This document shows positions 17,205 through 24,774 of a DNA stretch of 64,000 nt, in pieces. Both the position numbers and the translations under genes were made by a program. Position 1 is the first letter of the stretch. Each line of letters starts with the position of its first letter. The stretch spans positions 77,773 to 141,772 of the forward strand of contig DKYK01000038.1 in the NCBI GenBank assembly GCA_002492415.1. The letters run 5' to 3'. The notes below the pieces were generated by a model that did not search any database, was not told where the DNA came from, and saw nothing but the letters and a program-made list of their open reading frames with translations. The DNA comes from Christensenella sp. UBA7102 (lineage in GTDB: Bacteria; Bacillota; Clostridia; Christensenellales; UBA1750).

Positions 17205-17680
17205 AATTTTTTGATCACCCTTTCCATCGCGCGGTTGATGCGCGTGCCCAAAAACTCGCTGTTCCCGTCGATGGGTTCGAGCAGCACCGTGTGCATGCCC
17301 GCAAGATTGCCAGCCACAACGTCGGTCATCAGCTGGTCGCCGATCATCGCGCACTGTCTGGGCGCAAGGCCCAGCGTCTTGGCCGCCCTTCTCAGCTTAA
17401 AGGGCAGCGGCTTGCCCGCGCGCGGCACCGCGCCGATGCGCAGTGTTTCGGTCAGCGGCATCAGGCGCCTGAGCGAGTTGTTGGACGCCACCAGCACCGC
17501 AAAGCCTGCGGTCTTGGCGCTCTCCACCCACTCCACCACCTCCGGTGAAAGCTCCGGGCTGTTCCACGGACTGAGCGTATTGTCCGCGTCCAGCAGCAGC
17601 GCCTTGACGCCCACGTGCCGCAGGCAGTAGAGGTTTACGTTCTGCAGGCGCAGCGCCTGCGTATCGGGTCTGAAGCACAT
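17189..17680 (-). CDS. yqeG: YqeG family HAD-IIIA phosphatase
   Basis: The 163-residue HAD phosphatase shows motif I DADNT (31-35), motif II ASNN (65-68), motif III lysine in AGKP (89-91) and motif IV IGDQLMTD (113-120). The N-terminal Pro/Asp region and length match YqeG proteins of Firmicutes, often found near yqeH-type ribosome-assembly genes, which are not present here. Its natural substrate is not established. It overlaps the endonuclease IV-like gene downstream. Confidence 0.88.
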   Translation of the reverse strand: MCFRPDTQALRLQNVNLYCLRHVGVKALLLDADNTLSPWNSPELSPEVVEWVESAKTAGFAVLVASNNSLRRLMPLTETLRIGAVPRAGKPLPFKLRRAAKTLGLAPRQCAMIGDQLMTDVVAGNLAGMHTVLLEPIDGNSEFLGTRINRAMERVIKKLWKIA

Positions 17681-17867
17681 ATCGCGCAGTTCTCCCTCGG
17701 TATATTTATTTTGTTTATTTTACACGAAAATACACCGCTCGTAAAGTATGGATTGTATTTTTTCGATGTTTAGGCAGAAAATTGCACATTACGTTCGTTT
17801 TGATGTTAAAAATTATGTAAAGAATGCTTAGGCCGCCTGTTTTGGTGCAGAATTTTGACGGAGATTG

Positions 17868-17876
17868 TGTTATACT
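17868..17876 (+). promoter_or_regulatory. Extended -10 promoter for prs
   Basis: TGTTATACT (TG at 17868-17869, hexamer 17871-17876) lies about 30 bases before the prs start, in an AT-rich gap of 227 bases that also serves the divergent yqeG gene. No good -35 is at the standard distance. Confidence 0.45.
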
Positions 17877-17907
17877 GTGATCCAGAAAGATCAGGAGGTG
17901 TCCCTTC

Positions 17908-19107
17908 ATGCAAGACAGTCTCTCTCGCCCGGGCTACGAGCCCCAGTCCGTTGCCCCTCTGGGTATCATTGCCATGGATGGTTGCCCCGAACTGGGCAAA
18001 AAGGTCAACGACTACCTCGTCAAATGGGAGAAGGAGCCCGAAAACGCCGACCAGGTGCTGCTCACCCACCCCGGCTATCAGAACGACGGTTTTCTGCTGG
18101 ACGCCGACTGCCCGCGCTTTTCCTCCGGTGAAGGCAAGGGCGTCATCCGCCAGTCGGTGCGCGGCTATGATCTCTACATTCTCTGCGACGTGACCAATTA
18201 CTCCAAGACCTACCGCATGTACGGCATGGACGTGCCCATGTCTCCCGACGATTATTTTCAGGATCTCAAGCGCATCATCGCCGCCGAAGGCAAAAAGGCA
18301 AAGCGCGTCTCCGTCATCATGCCCTATCTCTACGAAGGGCGTCAGCATCGCAGGGCCGCGCGCGAGTCTCTGGACTGCGCCATGATGCTCCAGGAGCTGA
18401 CCACGCTGGGCATCGACAACATCATCACCTTTGACGCGCACGATCCCCGCGTGCAGAACGCCATCCCCCACTCGGGCTTTGAGAACGTCATGCCCACCTA
18501 TCAGATGCTCAAAGCGCTGCTGCGCAAGCTGCCCGATCTGCGCATCGACCGCGATCACATGATGATCATCTCCCCCGACGAGGGCGCCGCGGGCCGCAAC
18601 ATCTATTACGCCACCATGCTGGGCCTGGATATGGGCCTGTTCTACAAGCGGCGCGACTACTCCGTCGTGGTCAACGGCCGCAACCCCATCGTAGCGCATG
18701 AGTACATGGGCGAGTCCGTTGAGGGCAAGGACGTGCTCATCGCGGACGACATCCTGGCCACGGGCGATTCCATGTTGGACCTGGCGCGCGAGCTCAAGCG
18801 CCGCAAGTGCGGCCGCATCTTCATGGCCACCACCTTTGCCATGTTCACCAACGGCATCGAGGTGTTCAAAAAGGCGTATGCCGAGGGCCTGTTCGATTAC
18901 ATACTCGCCACCAACCTGAGCTATCTGCGTCCCGAGTTGCGCGAGCAGCCCTGGTTCGTTGAGGTGGATATGTCCAAGTACATCGCGCTGATCATCGCCA
19001 CGCTGAACCACGATCGCTCCATCTCTCCACTGCTCAATCCGCTGCAGCGCATCCAGAAGCTGCTTACCCGTCACCGCGCCGCGCTGATGGAGCAGAATAT
19101 CAAGTAA
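17908..19107 (+). CDS. prs: Ribose-phosphate pyrophosphokinase (long clostridial form)
   Basis: The 399-residue protein is a PRPP synthetase, which makes phosphoribosyl pyrophosphate from ribose 5-phosphate and ATP for nucleotide, His and Trp synthesis. It shows TFDAHDPRVQNA (174-185), SPDEGAAGRN (222-231) and the PRPP-binding loop DVLIADDILATGDSM (275-289). It is about 80 residues longer than the classical 315-residue enzyme, owing to an N-terminal extension, an insert around 95-130 and a longer C-terminus. The ATG is preceded by AGGAGGTG. A terminator follows, so it is likely monocistronic. Confidence 0.9.
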   Translation: MQDSLSRPGYEPQSVAPLGIIAMDGCPELGKKVNDYLVKWEKEPENADQVLLTHPGYQNDGFLLDADCPRFSSGEGKGVIRQSVRGYDLYILCDVTNYSKTYRMYGMDVPMSPDDYFQDLKRIIAAEGKKAKRVSVIMPYLYEGRQHRRAARESLDCAMMLQELTTLGIDNIITFDAHDPRVQNAIPHSGFENVMPTYQMLKALLRKLPDLRIDRDHMMIISPDEGAAGRNIYYATMLGLDMGLFYKRRDYSVVVNGRNPIVAHEYMGESVEGKDVLIADDILATGDSMLDLARELKRRKCGRIFMATTFAMFTNGIEVFKKAYAEGLFDYILATNLSYLRPELREQPWFVEVDMSKYIALIIATLNHDRSISPLLNPLQRIQKLLTRHRAALMEQNIK

Positions 19108-19127
19108 TTTCCATCCGCCCCTTTCCA

Positions 19128-19170
19128 GGCCGTTTTTCGCCGCTTTTTGTGCGAAGAGCGGCCTTTTTGT
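19128..19170 (+). terminator. Terminator after prs
   Basis: The hairpin 19128-19140 with 19151-19163 (GGCCG stem, two mismatches) is followed by TTTTTGT. Confidence 0.7.
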
Positions 19171-19181
19171 CCATGCTGCGC

Positions 19182-19210
19182 TTTACATCGCCGCGCGCAT
19201 GCTTTATAAT
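19182..19210 (+). promoter_or_regulatory. Near-consensus promoter for the 107-residue orphan gene
   Basis: TTTACA (19182-19187), a 17-base spacer and TATAAT (19205-19210) precede the ATG at 19253. Confidence 0.75.
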
Positions 19211-19252
19211 GGAACTGCACTGAAAAAAGTCGAAAAGGGAGGGATCGCGCCG

Positions 19253-19576
19253 ATGGAACAGCCCGCCCGCGCCTGCTCGCCCGAGGCCTTCCGCACCGTC
19301 TATCGCCTGTGCGTGCGCCTGTCGCGCAAAACGCGCTTTCTCCCCTATCTGTGTGCTGTGCACACCCCCGACGCCCCGCGTGCCGTCCAGTCGCTGCTCG
19401 GCGCGCTGCACGGCGGCGAGGTGGTCAGCGCCGTGTGTCCTGACCTCGTCTATGTGCTGCTGCTCGTCACCGCCGAAGAGACCGCGCAGGCCGTGCAGCG
19501 CGGCGTCTGCCGTGCGCTGCCCCGCGCGCAGGTTCGCCTGCAGTGCGTCCGTGCAGACCTCTCAGCGTCGGACTGA
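19253..19576 (+). CDS. Small protein of unknown function
   Basis: The 107-residue protein is not recognised. It is Ala/Arg/Leu/Val-rich, has five cysteines spread along its length, and contains a hydrophobic stretch (VVSAVCPDLVYVLLLV) that could be a buried strand rather than a membrane helix. The start is supported by AAAAGGGAGG and by a very good promoter upstream. It ends 39 bases before the lyxose-isomerase gene, so the two probably share a transcript. Function cannot be assigned. Confidence 0.6.
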   Translation: MEQPARACSPEAFRTVYRLCVRLSRKTRFLPYLCAVHTPDAPRAVQSLLGALHGGEVVSAVCPDLVYVLLLVTAEETAQAVQRGVCRALPRAQVRLQCVRADLSASD

Positions 19577-19615
19577 TGCCTTCAAAAACGCCGTCAGGCA
19601 AAGGAGGAAGCCCCC

Positions 19616-20161
19616 ATGATCACCCGTGCCCAGCAAAGCGACGCCGTTCGCGCTGCGCTTGCGCTTTACGAAAAGGCGTGCATCGCCGTCACACCTGAAG
19701 AGGCCGCCCGCATCGAAGTGGCGGACTTCGGTCTGTCCGATCTGCCCGCCATCGGCCTGCAGCTGCTCATCTACATCAACACCCCGCGCGTGTGCGCCAA
19801 GGAGATGGCGCTGCTGCCCCACCAAACCTGCCCCGAGCATCTCCATCCGGAAATCGACGGTCAGCCCGGCAAGGAGGAGACCTTCCGCTGCCGTTGGGGC
19901 GTGTGCCACCTGTTCGTCTATGACAAGGCCTGCAAGTGCCCCTCTCCGCTGACCCCCGCAGGCTATGAAGCGGGCTTTACTGCCTTCCGCCATATCGAGC
20001 TGCGCCCGGGCGAGCAGTACACCATCTACCCCGGCACGCTGCACTGGTTCACCGCGGGCGACGAGGGCGCGGTAATCTCTGAGTTTTCCACCACGAGCCG
20101 TGACGAATTCGATGTCTTCACCGACCCGCGCATCCAGCGCGCCACCCTTGTCACCGGCTGA
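19616..20161 (+). CDS. D-lyxose ketol-isomerase family cupin (YdaE-like)
   Basis: The 181-residue protein matches the D-lyxose isomerase family. Its metal site is visible as EHLHP (His75, His77), Glu88 in GKEETF and His143 in YPGTLHWF, a cupin arrangement. Family enzymes interconvert D-lyxose with D-xylulose and often D-mannose with D-fructose. A ribosome-binding site AAAGGAGG precedes the ATG. A strong terminator follows at 20175-20203. No sugar transporter or kinase is adjacent. Confidence 0.88.
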   Translation: MITRAQQSDAVRAALALYEKACIAVTPEEAARIEVADFGLSDLPAIGLQLLIYINTPRVCAKEMALLPHQTCPEHLHPEIDGQPGKEETFRCRWGVCHLFVYDKACKCPSPLTPAGYEAGFTAFRHIELRPGEQYTIYPGTLHWFTAGDEGAVISEFSTTSRDEFDVFTDPRIQRATLVTG

Positions 20162-20174
20162 GTTTGGAACAAGC

Positions 20175-20208
20175 ACCGCCCTGCGCACCCGCGCAGCGGC
20201 GGTCTTTT
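20175..20208 (+). terminator. Terminator after the lyxose-isomerase gene
   Basis: The stem ACCGCC-CTGCGC (20175-20186) pairs with GCGCAG-CGGCGGT (20191-20203) and is followed by CTTTTT. Confidence 0.8.
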
Positions 20209-20251
20209 TCGCAGTTCTGCAAACTTTATGTAGAAATCTGGTGTGCAGATG

Positions 20252-20260
20252 TGGTATGAT
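20252..20260 (+). promoter_or_regulatory. Extended -10 promoter for the Cof phosphatase gene
   Basis: TGGTATGAT (hexamer 20255-20260) lies 40 bases before the ATG at 20300; the -35 is weak. Confidence 0.45.
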
Positions 20261-20299
20261 AAAGTGAATATCAGTGCACTGATCTGTAAGGAGTCCGTC

Positions 20300-21130
20300 A
20301 TGCAACAGATTCGCCTCATCGCCATCGACCTGGACGGCACGCTGCTCAATTCTGACAAGGACATTTCCGCCTATAACCTTGCGGTGCTGCGCCGTGCCAT
20401 CGCCGCGGGCGTGTACGTCGCCATCTCCAGCGGCCGCCGCTATGCCGACGTGACGGCCATCTCCGAGCGCATCGCGCCCGGGCAGCCCATCATCTGCTCC
20501 AACGGCGCCATGGCCTGCACGCAGAATCCGTTCGAACTGGTCTATTGCGAATGCCTAAGCAAGGAAAAACTGCGCGCCGTGGTGGGTGTACTGGAAAAGG
20601 AGTCCTGCTATTATCATGTCTACTGCGACGACGGCTCCGTGATGGAGAGCCGCACCGCCAACCCTGGCAAAAAACGTAAGCTCAATTGCTACGACTATGC
20701 AGGCGACATCCTCACCGGCGATGAAATGCCCAAGTACGTAGGCGACGGCGCGCTCAAGGTGGTGTGCTTCACCCCCGATATTGAAAAACTCCAGCGCATC
20801 CGCGCCGGCATGGAGACCGTAGGCGGTCTGGAGGTCAGTTCTTCCTGGTGGGACAATCTGGAAATGCTGGCCGGCGGCGTTCATAAAGGCGCCGCGCTGC
20901 ACGCGCTGGCCGATAAGCTGGGGATTCCCATCGGGCAGACCATGGCCATTGGCGATAACGAGAACGACTTGAGCATGCTGCGCGCCGCGGGCCTGTCCGT
21001 CGCCATGGGCAACGCCTCCGATGCCATCAAAGCTCAAGTGAATTACGTCACCGCCACCAACGACGAGGATGGCGTGGGCAGGGCCATCGCTAAGCTGGTC
21101 CTGAATTCGGAAGAGGGGGAAACCCCATGA
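20300..21130 (+). CDS. Cof-type HAD-IIB sugar phosphatase
   Basis: The 276-residue protein has motif I DLDGTLLNSD, the class IIB cap domain, the late lysine KGAAL and motif IV GDNENDLSML, ending with the usual MGNASDAIKA segment. Cof-type enzymes dephosphorylate sugar phosphates or cofactor precursors with broad specificity. The ATG at 20300 follows TAAGGAG. Its stop overlaps the start of the DUF362 gene (ATGA), so the two are translationally coupled. A similar protein is encoded at 55518-56348. Confidence 0.92.
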   Translation: MQQIRLIAIDLDGTLLNSDKDISAYNLAVLRRAIAAGVYVAISSGRRYADVTAISERIAPGQPIICSNGAMACTQNPFELVYCECLSKEKLRAVVGVLEKESCYYHVYCDDGSVMESRTANPGKKRKLNCYDYAGDILTGDEMPKYVGDGALKVVCFTPDIEKLQRIRAGMETVGGLEVSSSWWDNLEMLAGGVHKGAALHALADKLGIPIGQTMAIGDNENDLSMLRAAGLSVAMGNASDAIKAQVNYVTATNDEDGVGRAIAKLVLNSEEGETP

Positions 21131-22236
21131 CAAAGGTCATCCTGCGGCGCTGTGAAGAATACGATTTGAAAGAAATCCAGCGCATACTGCACGAGTCCAT
21201 CGAGCAGCTCGGCGGCATCCCGGCACTTCGCCCCGGCGCAAAGGTGCTGGTCAAGCCCAATCTTCTGATGCGCCGCGATCCCGACCGCCACACCACCACC
21301 CACCCCGTCGTGGTGGAAGCCGTGGTGCGTCAGCTGCAGGCCATGGGGTGCAGCGTCATCCTGGCCGACAGCCCCGGCGGTCCCTTCACCGAAGGGCTGC
21401 TGCGCGGCCTGTACGCGCTGACCGGCATGGAGGATGTCGCAAACCGCACTGGCGCCAGCCTGAACTGCTCCACCGAAAGCGTCGAGGTGGAGCTCCCCGA
21501 CGCCTATCAGAGCCATATGCTCACAGTCATGCGCTGCGCGGCCGAGGCCGACTGCATCGTCAGCGTAGGCAAGATTAAGACCCACGGTTTGACTGCCTAC
21601 ACCGGCGCGGTCAAGAATCTGTTCGGTCTGGTGCCGGGCATGCTCAAGGTGGACGCGCACGCTCGCTATCCCGACATTTCCGAGTTTTCCAAGCTGCTGC
21701 TGGACATTGAGCGCTGGGCGCAGCCCTGTCTGAGCGTGTTGGATGGAATCTTCGGCATGGAGGGCGCGGGGCCCTCGGGCGGCAGCCCGCGGCGTCTGAA
21801 TGCGCTCGTCGTCTCCGACAATGCTCACGCCTGTGACGTGGTGGGCGCCGCCCTCATCGGTTTTGCGCCCGAGGAGGTCGCAACGCTCAAGTGCGCCGCG
21901 AATCTGGGCGTGCTGCCCGTGCCCGTGGTTGTGGGCGATAGCGTGGACAGCCTTGCTCAACGTTTCCGCCGCGCCCCTGCGGACGCCGCCGCGCGCGGTA
22001 TTTTGACCAACCCGATCTTTGCCCGCATGGTGCGTTCCAAGCCCGTGGTCAAAAAGAGCAGGTGCGTGGGCTGCGGCGCGTGCATGCGCTCCTGTCCCGG
22101 CAAGGCCATCGAACTGGTGGACAAAAGGCCCCGCTTCCATTACGAAAACTGTATCCGCTGCTACTGTTGTCAGGAGCTCTGCCCGCAGACGGCGATAGAA
22201 GTATGGCAGCCATTCTTCATGAAATGGCTGCGGTAA
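21127..22236 (+). CDS. DUF362 protein with two [4Fe-4S] ferredoxin motifs
   Basis: The 369-residue protein has a DUF362 domain (VLVKPNLLM, ADSPGG, VGKIKTHGLTAYTGAVKNLFG, DGIFGMEGAGPS) followed by two classical cluster motifs, CVGCGACMRSCP from residue 313 and CIRCYCCQELCP near 342. DUF362 proteins are thought to be metal or iron-sulphur redox proteins of unsettled function. The presence of both clusters suggests electron transfer or iron-sulphur storage. It is coupled by a 4-base overlap to the Cof phosphatase. Confidence 0.9.
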   Translation: MTKVILRRCEEYDLKEIQRILHESIEQLGGIPALRPGAKVLVKPNLLMRRDPDRHTTTHPVVVEAVVRQLQAMGCSVILADSPGGPFTEGLLRGLYALTGMEDVANRTGASLNCSTESVEVELPDAYQSHMLTVMRCAAEADCIVSVGKIKTHGLTAYTGAVKNLFGLVPGMLKVDAHARYPDISEFSKLLLDIERWAQPCLSVLDGIFGMEGAGPSGGSPRRLNALVVSDNAHACDVVGAALIGFAPEEVATLKCAANLGVLPVPVVVGDSVDSLAQRFRRAPADAAARGILTNPIFARMVRSKPVVKKSRCVGCGACMRSCPGKAIELVDKRPRFHYENCIRCYCCQELCPQTAIEVWQPFFMKWLR

Positions 22237-22269
22237 CATATTATTTTATATCTGGAGGTGTCGTTGATC

Positions 22270-22689
22270 ATGTTCTGTCCTCATTGTGGTTCTCAAATTG
22301 CAGATGGTTCGGCCTTCTGCCCTTCCTGCGGCGTTCAACTGAACGCGTCCGCCCCTGCCGCTGTGTCCGAGCAGCCCGCAGCATCTTCGAGCTATAAGGA
22401 TTACCAGACCTTTAGCATCATCGTCTCCATCGTCTCCTTTCTGTGCTGCGGCGGCTGGTTGGGCGTGATCTTCGGCGTGCTGGGCATCGTGTTCAGCTCA
22501 CAGGCCAAGACCGCCTTTAACGCAGGCGACATGGTCCAGGCGGAGTCCAAGTCCAAAAACGCCCGCCTGATGTGTATCCTGGGCCTGGTCATGATCGGCA
22601 TCGGCGCCATCACCAGTGTTATCATCCTTGCCCTTTATGGCGCGTCCATTGCCGCCATGTTCTCTGAACTCTACGCACTGGCGCTGTAA
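22270..22689 (+). CDS. Zinc-ribbon CD225/dispanin-like membrane protein (paralog 1)
   Basis: The 139-residue protein starts with a zinc ribbon (CPHC at 3-6, CPSC at 17-20), a short Ala/Ser linker, then a CD225-type domain: YxTFSIIVSIVSFLCC, GVIFGVLGIVFSSQAK, AGDMVQAESKSKNAR and a final membrane helix. The Cys pair, Gly-Ile-Val-Phe-Ser-Ser, Gly-Asp and Ser-Lys-Asn-Ala markers are the CD225 pattern. The ATG at 22270 is chosen by homology with the third paralog; GTG 22258 and TTG 22264 are alternatives. First of three tandem paralogs with a DUF2752 gene. Function unknown; the domain is related to membrane-remodelling IFITM proteins. Confidence 0.8.
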   Translation: MFCPHCGSQIADGSAFCPSCGVQLNASAPAAVSEQPAASSSYKDYQTFSIIVSIVSFLCCGGWLGVIFGVLGIVFSSQAKTAFNAGDMVQAESKSKNARLMCILGLVMIGIGAITSVIILALYGASIAAMFSELYALAL

Positions 22690-22719
22690 AGCGCGCACTG
22701 CACAGGGGAGGTGCCCTCC

Positions 22720-23148
22720 ATGCTCTGCCCACACTGCGGCTCTGAACTCGCGTCCGACGCGGCCTTTTGCATTCGTTGCGGCGCGATCCTCGCGCCCGCC
22801 GTCTCTCCGCCTGATCTCCCACCCGTCAAGGACTATCTGACGGTCAACATCGTGCTGCTGGCGCTGACAGCGCTGTGCTGCAGCTGCACGCCCGCCCTGG
22901 TCACAGGCATTCTGGGCGTGGTGTTTGCCTCGCAGGTCAAGTCCCTTGTTCAGGAGGGCAAGCGCGCGCAGGCCGAGGAAAAGTCCCGCCTGGCCAAATC
23001 TCTGGCCATCGCGACAGGTGTGCTGATGGGCGTCACCGCGCTGCTGCTCATCGCCTATCTGTTGTTCTTCTTCTGCTTCTACGGCGTGGCGTTCGCGTCG
23101 CTGCTGAACCAGATGAGCTTCTCCGCGCTTGCGGCGCTGCTACTGTAG
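22720..23148 (+). CDS. Zinc-ribbon CD225/dispanin-like membrane protein (paralog 2)
   Basis: The 142-residue protein has CPHC and CIRC knuckles within its first 21 residues, a Pro-rich linker, then the CD225 pattern DYLTVNIVLLALTALCC, GILGVVFASQVKSLV, EGKRAQAEEKSRLAKS and a last helix rich in Phe and Leu. The ATG at 22720 follows GGGGAGGT with an 8-base gap. Compared with paralog 1 the Gly-Asp turn is replaced by Gly-Lys. It ends in TAG, which shows that amber is a normal stop in this genome. Thirty bases separate it from paralog 1. Confidence 0.78.
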   Translation: MLCPHCGSELASDAAFCIRCGAILAPAVSPPDLPPVKDYLTVNIVLLALTALCCSCTPALVTGILGVVFASQVKSLVQEGKRAQAEEKSRLAKSLAIATGVLMGVTALLLIAYLLFFFCFYGVAFASLLNQMSFSALAALLL

Positions 23149-23217
23149 TCCCTGTCCATTCTTCCGGCGGATCATTCCGCCCATCCCATACTCATCTGTG
23201 AATAGGAGGTATCCATC

Positions 23218-23784
23218 ATGTTCTGTCCCAACTGCGGAACCAAGCTCCCAGACGGCGCAGTCTTCTGCTCCAACTGCGGCGCTAAGGTCCAGGCTGAGTC
23301 CGCTCCCGTCGTCGAACCCGTGACCGAGCCTGTCACCGAACCCGTAACTGAACCTATCGCGGAACCTGCGGTCGAGCCCATCGCGGAACCTGTCACCGAG
23401 CCCTTCACCGCCCAGCCCGCCGGCGAGACCTTCGAGGGCGAGTATACTGCGCAGCCCGTGCAGGAGTCCCCCGTTCAGAGAGCGCCTGAGCAGGCGCCTG
23501 CCGACTATGTGACCATCAACATCATACTGTGCGTAGCCTCGGTGCTCACCTGTTGCGGCTGCATCAGCATTGCCTCTCTGGTCACCTCCATCATCGGCAT
23601 CGTGGCGGGCAGCGCGTGCAAGAAGGCCATTGCCGCCGGTGACTGGGCCACCGCCGAGGCCAAGAGCAAGACTGCCAAGACCATGTGGATCGTATCCGCG
23701 GTCATCGTGGGCGTGTCCATCCTCTCGGCCATCGTGCTCTTCCTGACTGGCGCCGCCGCCAGTATGCTCGGCTCCGACTGGTAA
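23218..23784 (+). CDS. Zinc-ribbon CD225/dispanin-like membrane protein with Glu-Pro repeat linker (paralog 3)
   Basis: The 188-residue protein has a zinc ribbon (CPNC 3-6, CSNC 17-20), eight consecutive four-residue units of the form hydrophobic-x-Glu-Pro (31-62), an acidic linker and a CD225 domain (DYVTINIILCVASVLTCCGC, IIGIVAGSACKK, AGDWATAEAKSKTAKTMW, C-terminal helix). The repeat makes a stiff acidic spacer between ribbon and membrane part, absent in the other paralogs. The start follows AGGAGG. It is followed after 7 bases by the DUF2752 gene. Confidence 0.82.
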   Translation: MFCPNCGTKLPDGAVFCSNCGAKVQAESAPVVEPVTEPVTEPVTEPIAEPAVEPIAEPVTEPFTAQPAGETFEGEYTAQPVQESPVQRAPEQAPADYVTINIILCVASVLTCCGCISIASLVTSIIGIVAGSACKKAIAAGDWATAEAKSKTAKTMWIVSAVIVGVSILSAIVLFLTGAAASMLGSDW

Positions 23785-23791
23785 GCGCGTC

Positions 23792-24202
23792 ATGCGCTCC
23801 TCTGCAAAAGATACCCGCTTCAAGGGTGTGGGGATGCGCGTGCTGGCCTGGAGCATCGTGGCCGCGGCCGCGGGCTTTACGCTGTACGTCTACTTCCACA
23901 ACCCTTTCGAGGGCGGGGTGACGCTGTGCATGTTTCACGCGCTGACGGGGCTGGACTGCCCGGGCTGCGGCATGACCCGCGCAGCCTGGCTGCTCATGCA
24001 CGGCCATCCCATCCAGTCCCTTGCGCAGAACCCCTTTCTGTTTGTCATCTTTATCGCAGCCTATATGGGGATTGCAGAGCTGTCCCCCTATCTCATCGGA
24101 CGGCGACTGCCGCAGCTGCACATCCCCAACTGGATGCTCATCGTGTTGTGCGCGCTGCTGTTCGTGTTCACCATCGCGCGCAATGTCATAAAATTTCTGT
24201 GA
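23792..24202 (+). CDS. DUF2752 membrane protein
   Basis: The 136-residue protein has three membrane helices (about 15-35, 76-98, 113-132) and the family signature CPGCGMTRA at 56-64 between helix one and two. The function of DUF2752 is unknown; the conserved Cys pair may bind a metal or form a disulphide. It follows the three CD225 paralogs closely, and my recollection is that DUF2752 and CD225 genes co-occur in other bacteria, which supports a functional link. Confidence 0.88.
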   Translation: MRSSAKDTRFKGVGMRVLAWSIVAAAAGFTLYVYFHNPFEGGVTLCMFHALTGLDCPGCGMTRAAWLLMHGHPIQSLAQNPFLFVIFIAAYMGIAELSPYLIGRRLPQLHIPNWMLIVLCALLFVFTIARNVIKFL

Positions 24203-24257
24203 TTCATCCCCCCAAGGGGGAAATTTGCGCATCATAACAAAAAAAGAGGCGTATCCG

Positions 24258-24740
24258 TTGCATATCGTACTGGTTGAACCCGAGATCCCGCAGAATACCG
24301 GCAACATCGCCCGTACCTGCGCCGCCACGCACACCACGCTGCACCTGGTGCATCCCCTGGGCTTTTCCATCGATGAAAAGCAGGTCAGGCGGGCGGGCCT
24401 GGACTACTGGCATCTGGTCACCATCGAGGAGCATCCCTCCTTTGACCAGCTGCGGCAGCAGTATCCTGACGCACAGTTTTTCTACGCTTCCACCAAGGCG
24501 CCGCGCTCTTACGCGCAGGTTTCCTACCCCGAAGATGCCTTTTTGGTGTTCGGCAAGGAGACGCGCGGCCTGCCGGAGGATCTTCTGCACGAAAATTACG
24601 ACCGCTGCGTGCGCATCCCGATGATTGAAGGTGCGCGCTCGCTCAATCTTGGCAATTCCGTGGCCATTGTGCTCTATGAGGCGCTGCGCCAGCAGGGCTT
24701 TGCGGGCCTTTCGTCTGCGGGGCATCTTACGCAGTACTAA
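24258..24740 (+). CDS. trmL: tRNA (cytidine(34)-2'-O)-methyltransferase
   Basis: The 160-residue SPOUT methyltransferase carries EPEIPQNTGNIARTC near the N-terminus, FGKETRGLP in the middle and the knotted motif IPMIEGARSLNLGNSVAIVLYE. TrmL methylates the ribose of wobble base 34 in tRNA-Leu isoacceptors using S-adenosylmethionine. The likely start is the TTG at 24258, which has AGAGG eight bases upstream and gives the normal family length; an earlier TTG at 24225 would add 11 residues. Confidence 0.92.
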   Translation: MHIVLVEPEIPQNTGNIARTCAATHTTLHLVHPLGFSIDEKQVRRAGLDYWHLVTIEEHPSFDQLRQQYPDAQFFYASTKAPRSYAQVSYPEDAFLVFGKETRGLPEDLLHENYDRCVRIPMIEGARSLNLGNSVAIVLYEALRQQGFAGLSSAGHLTQY

Positions 24741-24774
24741 ATTATACGGTTTAACGAAGGAGAGAGAATCCGCT

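Noticed and set aside
17855..17876. TTGACG (17855-17860) as the -35 of the prs promoter
   Set aside because: Its distance to TATACT is only ten bases, too short for a sigma-A promoter; the extended -10 alone is the better call.
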